Positions 8,421 to 16,576 of a stretch of 64,000 nucleotides of DNA are shown here, piece by piece (the stretch's first letter is position 1; each line of letters starts with the position of its first letter). The notes below the pieces were generated by a model. It had not been told where the DNA came from, did no database searches, and saw nothing but the letters and a program-made list of their open reading frames with translations. The stretch is from an archaeon (GTDB lineage Archaea > Thermoproteota > Nitrososphaeria > Nitrososphaerales > Gagatemarchaeaceae), in NCBI GenBank assembly GCA_021819035.1, contig JAKASL010000001.1, positions 310,001-374,000 of the forward strand, written 5' to 3'. Position numbers and translations under genes: made by a program.

Positions 8421-9083
8421 ATGAAGCTCTTCCTCGACACAGCGAACCTAGGGCAAATCAGGAGGCTCAACCAGATGGGGATAGTCGACGGGGTGACCAC
8501 GAATCCCACCCTGGTGGCCAAGGAACCGGGGGTGTTCGAGGAGATCGTAGCGGCGATCTGCAAGGAGGTGAAAGGGGACGTGAGCGCCGAAGTGGTTGCC
8601 ACAGAATTCGACGGGATGGTCGCCGAAGCGAAGCGCCTGTCGGCGATCGCCCCCAACGTGGTGGTGAAGATACCCATGATACCTGAAGGGCTGAGGGCCA
8701 CGAAGGCGATCAGCAGGATGGGGACGAGGGTCAACGTGACGCTCGTCTTCTCTGCGAACCAGGGGCTCCTGGCGGCCAAGGCGGGGGCGTCCTTCATCAG
8801 CCCGTTCATAGGCAGGCTGGACGACATCGGCCAGCGGGGGATGGAGCTGGTGGAGGACCTTGTCAAGATCAGGGACAACTACCGCATGAAGGCCGAGGTC
8901 CTGGTGGGGAGCATCAGGCACCCTCAGCACGTCCTCGAGGCGGCGAAGGTGGGCGCCGACATTGCGACGATGCCCCCGGAGGTGATGGAGAAGATGATGC
9001 AGCACCCCCTCACAGACGCCGGGCTGAAGCGCTTCCTAGACGACTGGGAGAGGGCCAAGTCTAAGCGCGCCGTCGCCGTCTAG
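8421..9083 (+). CDS. tal: Transaldolase (short, FSA/TalC-like)
   Basis: 220 residues, the size of the short decameric transaldolases. The N-terminus L-F-L-D-T-A-N, then D-G-V-T-T-N-P-T-L, and K-I-P-M-I-P near 85 (Schiff-base Lys) are diagnostic. It transfers dihydroxyacetone units between sedoheptulose 7-phosphate and glyceraldehyde 3-phosphate; sequence alone does not exclude fructose-6-phosphate aldolase activity, though the operon context favours transaldolase. It has its own box (8389-8398) centred 27 nt before the ATG, so it can be expressed apart from the upstream operon. Confidence 0.92.
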   Translation: MKLFLDTANLGQIRRLNQMGIVDGVTTNPTLVAKEPGVFEEIVAAICKEVKGDVSAEVVATEFDGMVAEAKRLSAIAPNVVVKIPMIPEGLRATKAISRMGTRVNVTLVFSANQGLLAAKAGASFISPFIGRLDDIGQRGMELVEDLVKIRDNYRMKAEVLVGSIRHPQHVLEAAKVGADIATMPPEVMEKMMQHPLTDAGLKRFLDDWERAKSKRAVAV

Positions 9084-9182
9084 CCCCACGTCGGTGCCGA
9101 CCGGCAGCAGGTCCGCGGGGTCGTCCTCCCTGCTGGGGGTCCGAAGGCAACATTTTTACGGGATGGTCTTCGGCTTCCCTCG

Positions 9183-9788
9183 ATGAAGACATACACACTT
9201 CCACCACTGCCTTACGCATACGACGCCCTCGAACCGCACATCTCGAAGCAGATCATGACGCTCCACCACGACAAGCATCACCTCGGCTACGTCAACGGCG
9301 CCAACGCCGCGATGGAGAAGCTGGAGAAGTCCAGGAAGGGAGAGCTCCAGATCGACATCAAGGGCGTCCTCCGCGACTTCGGCTTCAACGCAGACGGCCA
9401 CATACTCCACTCGCTTTTCTGGCCTAACATGGCCCCTGCGGGCAAAGGCGGCGGCGCCCCCGGAGGGAAGCTCGCAGACCAGATCAACAAGGACTTCGGC
9501 GGGTTCGACAAGTTCAAGGCGCAGTTTTCAGACGCCTCCAAGACGGTAGAGGGGAGCGGCTGGGCGATGCTGATCTATGAACCGGTCAGCGAACAGCTCA
9601 TCATATCCCAGATAGAAAAGCACAATCTGAACCACATCGCACAGTCAAAAGTCATACTGTGCTCAGACCTCTGGGAGCATGCGTTCTACCCCCAATATCT
9701 CAACGACAAGGCGAAGTATGTCGACGCATGGTGGAACGTTGTCAACTGGTCGGAAGCCGACGCAAGAATGGGGAAGGTTGTAAGGTAG
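9183..9788 (+). CDS. sod: Superoxide dismutase, Fe/Mn family
   Basis: 201 residues, a complete cytoplasmic Fe/Mn SOD without signal peptide. Predicted metal ligands are H28, H76, D162 and H166 (in L-H-H-D-K-H-H, H-S-L-F-W and D-L-W-E-H-A). It converts superoxide to oxygen and peroxide, supporting life with oxygen. The ATG lies 27 nt after a box at 9151-9160. Iron or manganese preference cannot be decided from these motifs. The gene is followed by a pyrimidine-rich stretch with short T runs that may end transcription. Confidence 0.96.
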   Translation: MKTYTLPPLPYAYDALEPHISKQIMTLHHDKHHLGYVNGANAAMEKLEKSRKGELQIDIKGVLRDFGFNADGHILHSLFWPNMAPAGKGGGAPGGKLADQINKDFGGFDKFKAQFSDASKTVEGSGWAMLIYEPVSEQLIISQIEKHNLNHIAQSKVILCSDLWEHAFYPQYLNDKAKYVDAWWNVVNWSEADARMGKVVR

Positions 9789-9882
9789 CCTTCCTCACCC
9801 CCTTTTCATCTCTCTCCTGTCCACCGTGCCTACACGGGCGAGGAAGACCTCACACACAGCGGCTGCGGCTGAACCCGTCCCG

Positions 9883-11238
9883 TCAACCCTTCCGACGGCT
9901 TGCCTTGGACCTACCTGACCCGGCCCTCAGCCCCTCGGCCCCGCGTTTCGACGAGGCGGCGAACCTCCCGCTTTCCGATGCCAGGCGCCGCAGGTCCTCC
10001 TCCGTGTGGCGCGTCGAGATCCCCCCTGGGTGGCCGGGGAGGATGAAGACCCCCCTGCTCATGAGGGCGAGGCAGTAGTCGAGCCTCGTCTGCCTGTCCC
10101 CTCCAGCTGCCTCCTCGGCGTCCCTCGGGGCGGCTCCAAAGTGGGTGAGGAAGAGGGACCCCAGCCCCGTGGTGTGCGTCTCGACCCCCTCAGCCGCGAA
10201 GGCCCTGTCCACCGACCTCCTGACCCTGTCTCCTGCTTCGCCGAGCTTCGGATAGACGTCCCCCGCGTGCCTCCTGAGGTACCTCACCGTCGCCAGCCCG
10301 GCTGCCATGGTCAGGGGGTTCTCCGAGAACGTCCCCCCGCCGATGGAGACGAAGTTCTCCCTCCTCGTCGGGTCTGCGAGCGCGAGTATCTCCTCCCTCC
10401 CTGCCACCAAGCCCAGAGGGAGCCCCCCTCCGGCGACCTTCCCGAAGGACGCGAGGTCGGGGGTCACTTTGTAGTGCTCCTGCGCCCCGCCCAGGGACAA
10501 GCGGAACCCTGTTATGACCTCGTCGAAGGCGAGCAGGGCGCCGTCCCTGTCGGCCAGCTCCCTCAGCCCCTCCAGATAGTCCTTGTCCGCCGGGACGCAC
10601 CCGCCGGCTCCCAGCACAGGCTCGAGGAAGATGAGGGCGGTGTCCCCGGCGGCCTCCTTGACCGCCCGCTCGGCCGCGCCGAGGTCGTTGAACCTCACGT
10701 TCTTCACGAACGCCTGCTCCCCTTCCAGTATCCCTGCGCTCTCCGCCCTGTCGAAGGGCCTGTGGACCCCCTTGTTCAGCTCTGTGTTGTAGCCGTGCCA
10801 CCCGCCGGCCATCTTGATCACCGTCCTCCTCCCGGTGTACCCCCTGGCCAGCCTGACGAGGTACATCGTCGCCTCGGCGCCGGTGTTGCAGAAGCGCATC
10901 CTCTCTGCGCACGGCACGGACTTCTGTATCTCCTCAGCGAGCTCGACTGAGGCTCTGCTCCCCATCCCGTAGTGGGTGCCCCGACCGACCTGTGCCCGCA
11001 GGGCGTCCACCACCGGCTTGGGGGAGTGGCCCAGAATCAGAGCCATGTGCCCCATCCAGTAGTCTGTGTACCTGTTCCCGTCGGCGTCCCAGATGTGCTG
11101 GGCCTTGGCCTTGCTCACGAAGATAGGGTATGGCTGGTAGAACCTGGCGTTGTGATTGACCCCCCCTGCGAAGACGCCCTTCGCCCGCTCGAAGAGCTCC
11201 CCAGAGAGGCGCGTCGCGCGGAGATAGGGGTCTGACAC
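9883..11238 (-). CDS. hemL: Class III aminotransferase, glutamate-1-semialdehyde aminomutase-like
   Basis: 451 residues from a GTG at 11238; the frame is open further but a minus-strand box at 11261-11270 supports this start. Landmarks: G-G-V-N-H-N near the N-terminus, A-F-D-E-V-I-T-G-F-R before the PLP region and F-G-K-V-A-G-G-G-L-P with the PLP lysine. The length and pattern fit GSAM, which makes 5-aminolevulinate for heme. Heme use fits CtaA and CtaB nearby. Other class III enzymes share these marks, so the exact reaction is likely but not certain. No other tetrapyrrole gene is adjacent. Confidence 0.75.
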   Translation of the reverse strand: MSDPYLRATRLSGELFERAKGVFAGGVNHNARFYQPYPIFVSKAKAQHIWDADGNRYTDYWMGHMALILGHSPKPVVDALRAQVGRGTHYGMGSRASVELAEEIQKSVPCAERMRFCNTGAEATMYLVRLARGYTGRRTVIKMAGGWHGYNTELNKGVHRPFDRAESAGILEGEQAFVKNVRFNDLGAAERAVKEAAGDTALIFLEPVLGAGGCVPADKDYLEGLRELADRDGALLAFDEVITGFRLSLGGAQEHYKVTPDLASFGKVAGGGLPLGLVAGREEILALADPTRRENFVSIGGGTFSENPLTMAAGLATVRYLRRHAGDVYPKLGEAGDRVRRSVDRAFAAEGVETHTTGLGSLFLTHFGAAPRDAEEAAGGDRQTRLDYCLALMSRGVFILPGHPGGISTRHTEEDLRRLASESGRFAASSKRGAEGLRAGSGRSKASRRKG

Positions 11239-11260
11239 GGGGCGCCTCCGGCGTAGGGGG

Positions 11261-11298
11261 CGTATTTCAACACGATTCCATCCGCAAGGATATATCAT
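11261..11298. promoter_or_regulatory. Divergent TATA-like boxes for 11238 (-) and 11327 (+)
   Basis: A minus-strand box (plus-strand 11261-11270) lies 28 nt from the GTG at 11238. A plus-strand box GGATATATCA (11288-11298) lies about 33 nt from the ATG at 11327. Both fit leaderless starts. Confidence 0.5.
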
Positions 11299-11326
11299 CA
11301 CGGCGCGGCAGAACCACCCGCACGGA

Positions 11327-12244
11327 ATGGAGTTCACCGTCCCGCTCGGGTCGCCGTTCAGCCTGGAGCACACCCTCGTCAGCGGGCAGACGTTCAGGTG
11401 GGCGAAGAGGGGGGACTGGTGGTACGGGGTCGTGGGCGGCGGTGTCCTCAAGGCCAAGCAGGAGGGGGACTTGCTGAAGTGCGAGTCAAGCTCGGACGCT
11501 TTCAGGGCTCCAGGGGTGTCGGACTACTTCAGGCTGGGGGACGACCTGGAGCACGTGCTGGCGTCGATCTCCAAGGACGCGACGATCACCCGGGCCGTCG
11601 AGCGCTTCTACGGGCTCAGGCTCATCAGGCAGGACAGGTGGGAGTGCTTGGCGTCGTTCGTCCTTGCGACCAACGCGAACATACCGCGCATAGCGAAGAT
11701 GGTGGAGGCTGTCTGCAGGAGGTACGGCGAGCCCTTTGAGTTCGAGGGTGAGACCTACCACTCGTTCCCTGGCCCCGATGCCCTGGCGAGGACGGGGGCC
11801 GCGGACCTCCGCGGGTGCGGCCTCGGGTACAGGGCCCCCTTCCTCAAGAAGGTCGCCTCTTCGGTCGCGAGAGGGGATGTCGACTTCGATGCGGTAACCT
11901 CGCTCCCCTACGAGGAGGCTCGGGGCCTCCTCCTCAAGGAGCTCTTCGGGGAGAAGGTCCTCCTCGGCGTGGGGCCGAAGGTGGCCGACTGCGTCCTCCT
12001 CTATTCTTGCGGCAAAGACGAGGCCTTCCCCATAGACGTGTGGATAGCCAGGGCAGTGGCCCGGTCGTACCCTCGGTTGATGGCGAAGGGGCTTAGGGAG
12101 AGGCTGAAGCGCGACGGCAAGGCGAGGCTTGGAGCCGGGGAGTACGCGAGGCTTTCAGCCTCCCTCAGGAGGCACTTCGGCAGGTATGCAGGCTACGCCC
12201 AGCAGTATCTGTACATGGCGGCTCGGTCAGAGGAATTGAGCTAA
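11327..12244 (+). CDS. ogg: 8-oxoguanine DNA glycosylase/AP lyase, OGG1 type
   Basis: 305 residues. It has the OGG N-terminal domain with Q-T-F-R-W (21-25) and a helix-hairpin-helix GPD domain: G-V-G-P-K-V-A-D-C around K218 (catalytic Lys) and F-P-I-D-V-W with D237 (catalytic Asp). It removes oxidised guanine from DNA and can cut the strand. The complete two-domain form resembles bacterial and eukaryotic OGG1 more than the shorter archaeal Ogg2. Last bases overlap the convergent eL13 gene. Confidence 0.92.
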   Translation: MEFTVPLGSPFSLEHTLVSGQTFRWAKRGDWWYGVVGGGVLKAKQEGDLLKCESSSDAFRAPGVSDYFRLGDDLEHVLASISKDATITRAVERFYGLRLIRQDRWECLASFVLATNANIPRIAKMVEAVCRRYGEPFEFEGETYHSFPGPDALARTGAADLRGCGLGYRAPFLKKVASSVARGDVDFDAVTSLPYEEARGLLLKELFGEKVLLGVGPKVADCVLLYSCGKDEAFPIDVWIARAVARSYPRLMAKGLRERLKRDGKARLGAGEYARLSASLRRHFGRYAGYAQQYLYMAARSEELS

Positions 12245-12780
12245 GGCCCGGGCTTTCGTCGGGTCTTTCTCGCAGGCTTGGCCACCTTGCCCGCGCTCTT
12301 CGCTCCTTTCTTCGCAGAGCCCTCAGGCTCCTTGGCCGCAGGGCCAGCGTGCTCAAGCTGACCGTCAGACTTGCGCTCGGCCTTCGCGGCGGCCGCCTGG
12401 CTGGACGCCCACCCCTTCAGGGCGCCCACGTTGGCTTCCACGACGCTCCCTCTCCTGTAGTCGACCCTGGCCCCCCACCTCGCCGCTGTCGCCGCGGAGA
12501 GCCCGGCGCTCGATAGCTCCCCGAACGAAAAGCCTCTCCCATGCCTGGAGATGGTCCCTCCTCGGTGCCTGGCCAGGACAGTGGCGACGGGGGCTCTCCC
12601 CACTGGTCCTGCGGCCTTCGCCCTCGGTCTCTCCGCCGATCTGTGGACCGCCCCCTCCACCCTCTTGACTTCCTTCTTGACCTCTTTCTCGACGGCCTTC
12701 TCTACCTTCTCCGCATCCTCGACCACCTCCGCCTTGGTCCCCTTCTTCTTGGCCTTGCTCTTCCGGGGGGTTGAACTCAA
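12241..12780 (-). CDS. rpl13e: Ribosomal protein eL13 with long basic extensions
   Basis: 179 residues from a TTG at 12780. The core, about 45 residues starting G-R-G-F-S-F-G-E-L and continuing through A-G-L, V-D-Y-R-R-G-S-V and N-V-G-A-L-K, matches archaeal/eukaryotic L13e of the large subunit. It is flanked by a Lys/Glu/Val-rich N-terminal stretch and a Lys/Ala-rich C-terminal tail, so it is longer than typical archaeal eL13. The box at 12807-12816 (minus strand) is 31 nt from the chosen TTG; the longer frame to 12855 is not supported. Confidence 0.8.
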   Translation of the reverse strand: MSSTPRKSKAKKKGTKAEVVEDAEKVEKAVEKEVKKEVKRVEGAVHRSAERPRAKAAGPVGRAPVATVLARHRGGTISRHGRGFSFGELSSAGLSAATAARWGARVDYRRGSVVEANVGALKGWASSQAAAAKAERKSDGQLEHAGPAAKEPEGSAKKGAKSAGKVAKPARKTRRKPGP

Positions 12781-12806
12781 CGCTTTTTCAGCCCGTCCGG
12801 GCGGGG

Positions 12807-12816
12807 GATAAAACGG
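12807..12816 (-). promoter_or_regulatory. TATA-like box for eL13
   Basis: On the minus strand it reads CCGTTTTATC, centred about 31 nt before the TTG at 12780, and it decides that start. Confidence 0.5.
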
Positions 12817-12861
12817 TTCCCTGAGCACGACTTCCACGCTAGGCCTCCCCGACACGTCTAG

Positions 12862-12990
12862 GAAGGTGGTGAGGGGGCCGGCACCGGTGAACCTCCATGC
12901 GACCTACCCCAGGGTCGACCCGGCTGGGGGCGTGTTCCCCGCGGGGATGAGCGACCCGAGGCCGTGCCGCGTGCAGGCCTGCGCCAAGGG
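12862..12990. other. GC-rich segment with nested complementary arms; possible structured RNA
   Basis: No credible protein gene. Complementary arms nest around a centre: CGGCAC (12879) with GTGCCG (12964), CCTC (12892) with GAGG (12958), CCCCAG (12907) with CTGGGG (12924), and a small TCCC/GGGA hairpin at 12936-12947. No known RNA family was recognised, and GC-rich DNA gives such pairs by chance. The strand is undecided. Confidence 0.25.
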
Positions 12991-13016
12991 CGTCTGACGC
13001 AACCGCAAGTGATGTG

Positions 13017-13173
13017 TCCCGCGGGCAGGATTGTCAGGTGCCAAGGCACCTTTTGAGCCTGCGACACTCCGGTCACTGTGGCCTGAGTAGGCTGGACGGG
13101 TCAGCCGATGGCCGACCTCTACAGCCGGAAGCTGTTGGCCCCTTTAGGGACTACCAGGCTGAGCTACCGCGGG
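13017..13173 (-). tRNA. tRNA-Tyr (GTA) with three inferred introns
   Basis: Read on the minus strand, the ends form a perfect 7-bp acceptor stem (CCCGCGG at 13173-13167 with CCGCGGG at 13024-13018) followed by discriminator A. The C1-G72 pair and A73 are the archaeal tRNA-Tyr identity pattern. The anticodon stem TCCGG/CCGGA encloses the loop CTGTAGA, anticodon GTA. Three inserts must be removed for a cloverleaf: 13134-13150 (17 nt, D arm), 13074-13118 (45 nt, after position 37, the usual site) and about 13032-13052 (21 nt, T loop, containing a 7-bp hairpin AGGTGCC/GGCACCT). The exons then join to a 74-nt tRNA with D stem GCTC/GAGC and T stem GCAGG/CCTGC. CCA is not encoded. Exact splice points could shift by a base or two. 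Confidence 0.88.
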
Positions 13174-13194
13174 ACGGTCGCCCGGGGCGCGGAG

Positions 13195-13205
13195 ATTTCT
13201 TAAGG
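13195..13205 (-). promoter_or_regulatory. TATA-like box for tRNA-Tyr
   Basis: CCTTAAGAAAT on the minus strand, centred 27 nt before the tRNA 5' end at 13173, the usual archaeal spacing. Confidence 0.6.
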
Positions 13206-13265
13206 GTTTCAATGGCCTAGCGCGCTTGGCTGTCTAGGCGCGCGCGAGCAAGACCAAAATACAGA

Positions 13266-13275
13266 GCGAATACGC
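13266..13275 (+). promoter_or_regulatory. TATA-like box for ctaB
   Basis: GCGAATACGC centred 28 nt before the TTG at 13299. Confidence 0.45.
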
Positions 13276-13298
13276 CCGAACCTATTCGGGTTGATTGG

Positions 13299-14165
13299 TT
13301 GAGCTTCTCTGACTATCTCGCCCTCACCAAGCCGAAAATCACGCCGCTGCTGCTCATGGCGGCGCTGGGCTCGGCCGTCGTCGCCGCGAGGGGCCTACCT
13401 CCGCTCATTACCCTGGCCGGGGTGCTCGTGGGAGGGGCGCTGGCGTCGAGCGGCGCCCTGGCATTGAACAGCTATCTCGAGATGGGGATGGATGCGAAGA
13501 TGAAGAGGACCATGGGGAGGCCGCTCCCGTCGGGGAAGATAGTTCAGCCGTCGCACGCCCTGATGCTGGGCCTCGGGCTGCTCGCCGCCGGGGTCGTGGT
13601 CGCCGCGTTCACCCTGGACCCAATCGCGACGTTCTTCATCGCCCTCGGCGCCTTCGTCTACGTCCCCGTCTACACGCTCTTCCTCAAGCCGCGGACGAGC
13701 TGGAACATCGTGCTGGGAGGGTTCGCAGGGAGCTGCGCGGCCCTGGCGGGATGGTACGCGGTCACCTTCGGCAGCGCGGCCGTGGGGTGGCTCCTCGGCG
13801 CCCTCGTCTTCGTGTGGACCCCGAGCCACTTCTGGTCTCTCGCTGTCATAACAGAGGAGGACTACTCGGCCGTCAACGTCCCGATGCTCCCGTCGGTGGT
13901 CGGGCCGGTGGCCGCTTCGAAGTACATCGTCTTCAACACCCTCCTTCTCATACCTGTCAGCCTCGCATACGTGTTCTACTTCCTCGGCCCCGGGTTCTTC
14001 GTCTATCTCGGCGTGGCGCTTGTCTTCGACCTGCTGCTCCTGGGGACCAACATCAAGCTCTTCAGGAACCCGACCAAGGACAACGCGTGGCTGGCGTTCA
14101 AGTTCTCGAGCCCGTACCTAGCGATCATATTCTTGGTCGCGATGGTGGCAGCGGTCCTGCGCTGA
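13299..14165 (+). CDS. ctaB: Protoheme IX farnesyltransferase (heme O synthase)
   Basis: 288 residues of the UbiA superfamily, with multiple membrane helices. It attaches a farnesyl group to heme B to give heme O for terminal oxidases. The first conserved motif reads N-S-Y-L-E-M-G-M-D followed by A-K-M-K-R-T and R-P-L-P-S-G, the CtaB-specific form; the first acidic position is Glu rather than Asp. The second polar loop, with W-T-P-S-H-F-W, is also CtaB-like. TTG start. A half-size CtaA at 15986 would carry out the next step to heme A, which points to a heme-copper oxidase elsewhere in the genome. Confidence 0.93.
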   Translation: MSFSDYLALTKPKITPLLLMAALGSAVVAARGLPPLITLAGVLVGGALASSGALALNSYLEMGMDAKMKRTMGRPLPSGKIVQPSHALMLGLGLLAAGVVVAAFTLDPIATFFIALGAFVYVPVYTLFLKPRTSWNIVLGGFAGSCAALAGWYAVTFGSAAVGWLLGALVFVWTPSHFWSLAVITEEDYSAVNVPMLPSVVGPVAASKYIVFNTLLLIPVSLAYVFYFLGPGFFVYLGVALVFDLLLLGTNIKLFRNPTKDNAWLAFKFSSPYLAIIFLVAMVAAVLR

Positions 14166-14218
14166 CTGCCAAGGGCCGAACGGCTTAATCGTCGCCCAGC
14201 AGGAGGCAGAACCTGCCC

Positions 14219-15442
14219 ATGGCCCCAGAGTATGTCGTCCACTACTCCGAGGTCGCCCTGAAGGGGAAGAACAGGCCGGAGTTCGTCCGCGCGCTCCGCA
14301 GGAACATAGCGAGGTCGCTGAGCGGGCTGGCCCCGGCGGTCGAGCTCAGGGATGGGAGGTTCGTGGTGAGCGCCTCCGGTACGGCCCAGGATGCGTCGGC
14401 GCGGCTGGGGAAGACCTTCGGCGTAGCCTGGTTCTCGGAGGTCGCCCCGGTCGGGCTGGACTACGATGGCATCCGGCGGGCGGTCCTCGACGCGGCCAGG
14501 GCGTCGAAGGGGAGGACCTTCAAGGTCGAGCCGAGGCGCTCCGACAAGGGTTACCCTCTGACCTCGAGGGAGCTGGCGGTGAGGCTCGGGGCGGCCGTCC
14601 AGGAGGAGACAGGGATGAAGGTAGATCTGACCAGCCCGGAGGTGGTGGTTCGGGTCGACGTGACGAGGTCCAACGCGTTCGTCTACTCCAACAAGACCCC
14701 GGGACCCGGGGGCCTCCCGGTGGGGACCGCAGGCCGGGTCATGCATCTCTTTTCCGGGGGGATCGACTCTCCGGTGGCGGCTTGGCTCCTGATGAAGAGG
14801 GGGTGCGTCCCCGTCTACCTCCACTTCTATCTCGCACCGACCGCCCGGAACGCCCTGGAAAGCAAGGTCACCAAGCAGGTCAAGGCCCTCTCCGCCTATG
14901 GCGGCAAGAGCACCCTGGTCCTGGTACCATTCGCGGAGTACCAGCTGGCGACTGCAGACGCGCCGGGGGACCTGGAGCCTTCGCTCTTCCGTAGGTTCAT
15001 GCGGATGACCGCCGAGGCGCTTGCCCCTCCCTTCGGCGCAGCCGCCATCTCTACAGGCGACTCCCTCTCCCAGGCGGCCTCTCAGACCCTGTGGAACCTC
15101 GCGTCCTTCGATCACGGCTCCACCTTGCCGATACTCAGGCCTCTCCTCGCCTATGACAAGGACGAGATCATCGGTCTGGCCCGGCGTATCTCGACGTACG
15201 ACCTCTCCCTCGAGGAGTACAAGGACTGCTGCGCCATAATAACCAGGCACCCTCGGACGCGCGTCAAGTTTGCCCTCGTGGACGAGTACGTCCGGCGGCT
15301 GAAGCTCCAGGACCTGGTGCAGAAGGTCCTCGGGGGGGCGACCCTGGTCTCCTACAACCCGGTCGGGGACGTGCTCAGAAGCGCCGACCTGGCCGATTCG
15401 ATGCCCATGACACGCGCGACCGGACCTGAGGCAGATTTATGA
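14219..15442 (+). CDS. thiI: tRNA 4-thiouridine synthetase ThiI (no rhodanese domain)
   Basis: 407 residues: N-terminal ferredoxin-like region and THUMP RNA-binding domain (to ~165), then a PP-loop ATPase with S-G-G-I-D-S-P-V-A near residue 180. It adenylates tRNA uridine 8 for sulphur insertion. A Cys pair in K-D-C-C near residue 340 is present; the rhodanese domain of bacterial ThiI is missing, as usual in archaea. The partner sulphur carrier is not apparent here. ATG with a box at 14181-14190. Thioredoxin follows directly, and a degenerate paralogue lies at 19923-20891. Confidence 0.92.
   Translation: MAPEYVVHYSEVALKGKNRPEFVRALRRNIARSLSGLAPAVELRDGRFVVSASGTAQDASARLGKTFGVAWFSEVAPVGLDYDGIRRAVLDAARASKGRTFKVEPRRSDKGYPLTSRELAVRLGAAVQEETGMKVDLTSPEVVVRVDVTRSNAFVYSNKTPGPGGLPVGTAGRVMHLFSGGIDSPVAAWLLMKRGCVPVYLHFYLAPTARNALESKVTKQVKALSAYGGKSTLVLVPFAEYQLATADAPGDLEPSLFRRFMRMTAEALAPPFGAAAISTGDSLSQAASQTLWNLASFDHGSTLPILRPLLAYDKDEIIGLARRISTYDLSLEEYKDCCAIITRHPRTRVKFALVDEYVRRLKLQDLVQKVLGGATLVSYNPVGDVLRSADLADSMPMTRATGPEADL
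15433..15441 (+). promoter_or_regulatory. TATA-like box for thioredoxin
   Basis: AGATTTATG is centred 32 nt before the ATG at 15469. It overlaps the thiI stop and favours 15469 over an in-frame ATG at 15439. Confidence 0.45.
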
Positions 15443-15468
15443 ACAGGGAAACGGGGTCGGTCAAACGC

Positions 15469-15804
15469 ATGACAGATACAGTCATCCCAGTGAAGTCGAG
15501 CGGGTTCCAGGAGGAGGTAGTGAAGTCGACCCGGCCGGTGGTCGTCGACTTCTACGCCGACTGGTGCGGCCCCTGCAAAATGATGGAACCTGTGATTCAC
15601 GAGCTCTCTAAGGAGTATGACGGTAGGGTCAAGTTCGTGAAAGTGGACACAGACGCCAACCAGGAACTCGCATCGCAGTTCGGCATAATGAGCATCCCCA
15701 CCGTCATGTTCTTCTCGAAGGGCAAAGTGGAAGACATAGTGATAGGGGCGGTCCCGTCGACGGTGCTGAAGTCGAAGATCGAGACCCTGGTCAAGAAAGC
15801 GTAG
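15469..15804 (+). CDS. trxA: Thioredoxin
   Basis: 111 residues, the normal thioredoxin length. The active site is W32-C-G-P-C36 in F-Y-A-D-W-C-G-P-C-K, with the cis-proline in S-I-P-T at about P77. It reduces disulphides in the cytoplasm. An upstream in-frame ATG at 15439 would overlap the thiI stop and add ten residues without homology; the box at 15433-15441 supports the shorter form. Confidence 0.95.
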   Translation: MTDTVIPVKSSGFQEEVVKSTRPVVVDFYADWCGPCKMMEPVIHELSKEYDGRVKFVKVDTDANQELASQFGIMSIPTVMFFSKGKVEDIVIGAVPSTVLKSKIETLVKKA

Positions 15805-15985
15805 GCGAGAACTCAGCTCTCTGATGGCGGGGCTGGGCCTGGATCTGGCGCATCTCCCGCGGTCGCTTACAACATACGATGCCGCTTTCTCGCTTGCCAA
15901 AAGGCTGGTCCTCGCGGCCGGAGCTTCGACGTCCTGAGGTTCTGCTCCAGCAGGTCACGCGTCCCGGGGACTGGCGACGGCGGCG

Positions 15986-16459
15986 CTAACTCTTCGCTGG
16001 CAGGCCCCTTTGCCTGGCTTCCGCGAACATCAGGGCACCCGCGAAGACGATGGTCGCCAAGATCACCAGGGCGAAGGCGAAGTGCGTCGTCGCGACGATC
16101 GGCGCCAGCCCGGACGCTATGACGCCTCCGCCGATCCCGACCTGGATCGGTATCAGCACAATGGCTAGGAGCATGAGCTTGGACGGGAGGGACGGCCTCG
16201 GCTTCACCATCCAGACCTTGACGGTGGCGTAGAGAATGACCAGCCCCGCGACCACGCTCAGCATCCTGTGGATGTACTCGATCAGGGTGGCGTAGTGGGC
16301 GAAGCTCGGGAAGAGGGCGCCGTTGCAGAGAGGCCAGCTGGCTCCCAACCCCGTCCCGCACCCGGCACCGAAGTCACCGACGGTGACGTAGGCCCCCCAG
16401 ACGCTGAGGACATAGGTCGCTATCACGGCTCCGTATACCCAGTGCCTCGCGTTGGGCAA
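15986..16459 (-). CDS. ctaA: Heme A synthase, half-size CtaA/Cox15 type
   Basis: 157 residues with four predicted membrane helices, about half of bacterial CtaA. A Cys pair lies in the first outer loop (G-C-G-T-G and L-C-N-G), and a heme-ligand-like E-Y-I-H-R precedes helix 2; another His sits in T-T-H-F-A-F. Half-size CtaA is known in crenarchaea, where it works as an oligomer. It would oxidise heme O to heme A. The TTG at 16459 keeps the first helix intact; an A/T-rich run lies unusually close to it, so the start is uncertain. Confidence 0.85.
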   Translation of the reverse strand: MPNARHWVYGAVIATYVLSVWGAYVTVGDFGAGCGTGLGASWPLCNGALFPSFAHYATLIEYIHRMLSVVAGLVILYATVKVWMVKPRPSLPSKLMLLAIVLIPIQVGIGGGVIASGLAPIVATTHFAFALVILATIVFAGALMFAEARQRGLPAKS

Positions 16460-16543
16460 TAAAATCTGGAAAGCCAGCCGCTCCCGAACGTAGTTAAGAC
16501 TTTCTAGGTGCGGGGTCGCGTCCTACACCGGCTCGCCGTCAAC

Positions 16544-16552
16544 TGTTTTAAC
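16544..16552 (+). promoter_or_regulatory. TATA-like box for tyrS
   Basis: TGTTTTAAC is centred 29 nt before the ATG at 16577 and rules against the longer frame from 16508. Confidence 0.5.
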
Positions 16553-16576
16553 CGGAGCCGCAGAGACCGGGCGCAG

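Noticed and set aside
12858-13076. Minus-strand 72-residue reading frame
   Set aside because: It runs through the tRNA-Tyr gene, is Arg/Pro-rich and has no recognisable motif; a GC-rich shadow.
13206-13250. GCCTAG ... CTAGGC inverted repeat between the tRNA and ctaB
   Set aside because: Six-base arms in a GC-rich promoter gap; too short to claim an operator.
13240-13262. String GAGCAAGACCAAAATA, like a conserved part of RNase P RNA
   Set aside because: The rest of RNase P RNA is missing: the ctaB gene starts at 13299 and a tRNA lies on the other strand upstream. A chance match.
16508-16576. Longer TyrRS start
   Set aside because: The added 23 residues include the promoter box and have no homology.
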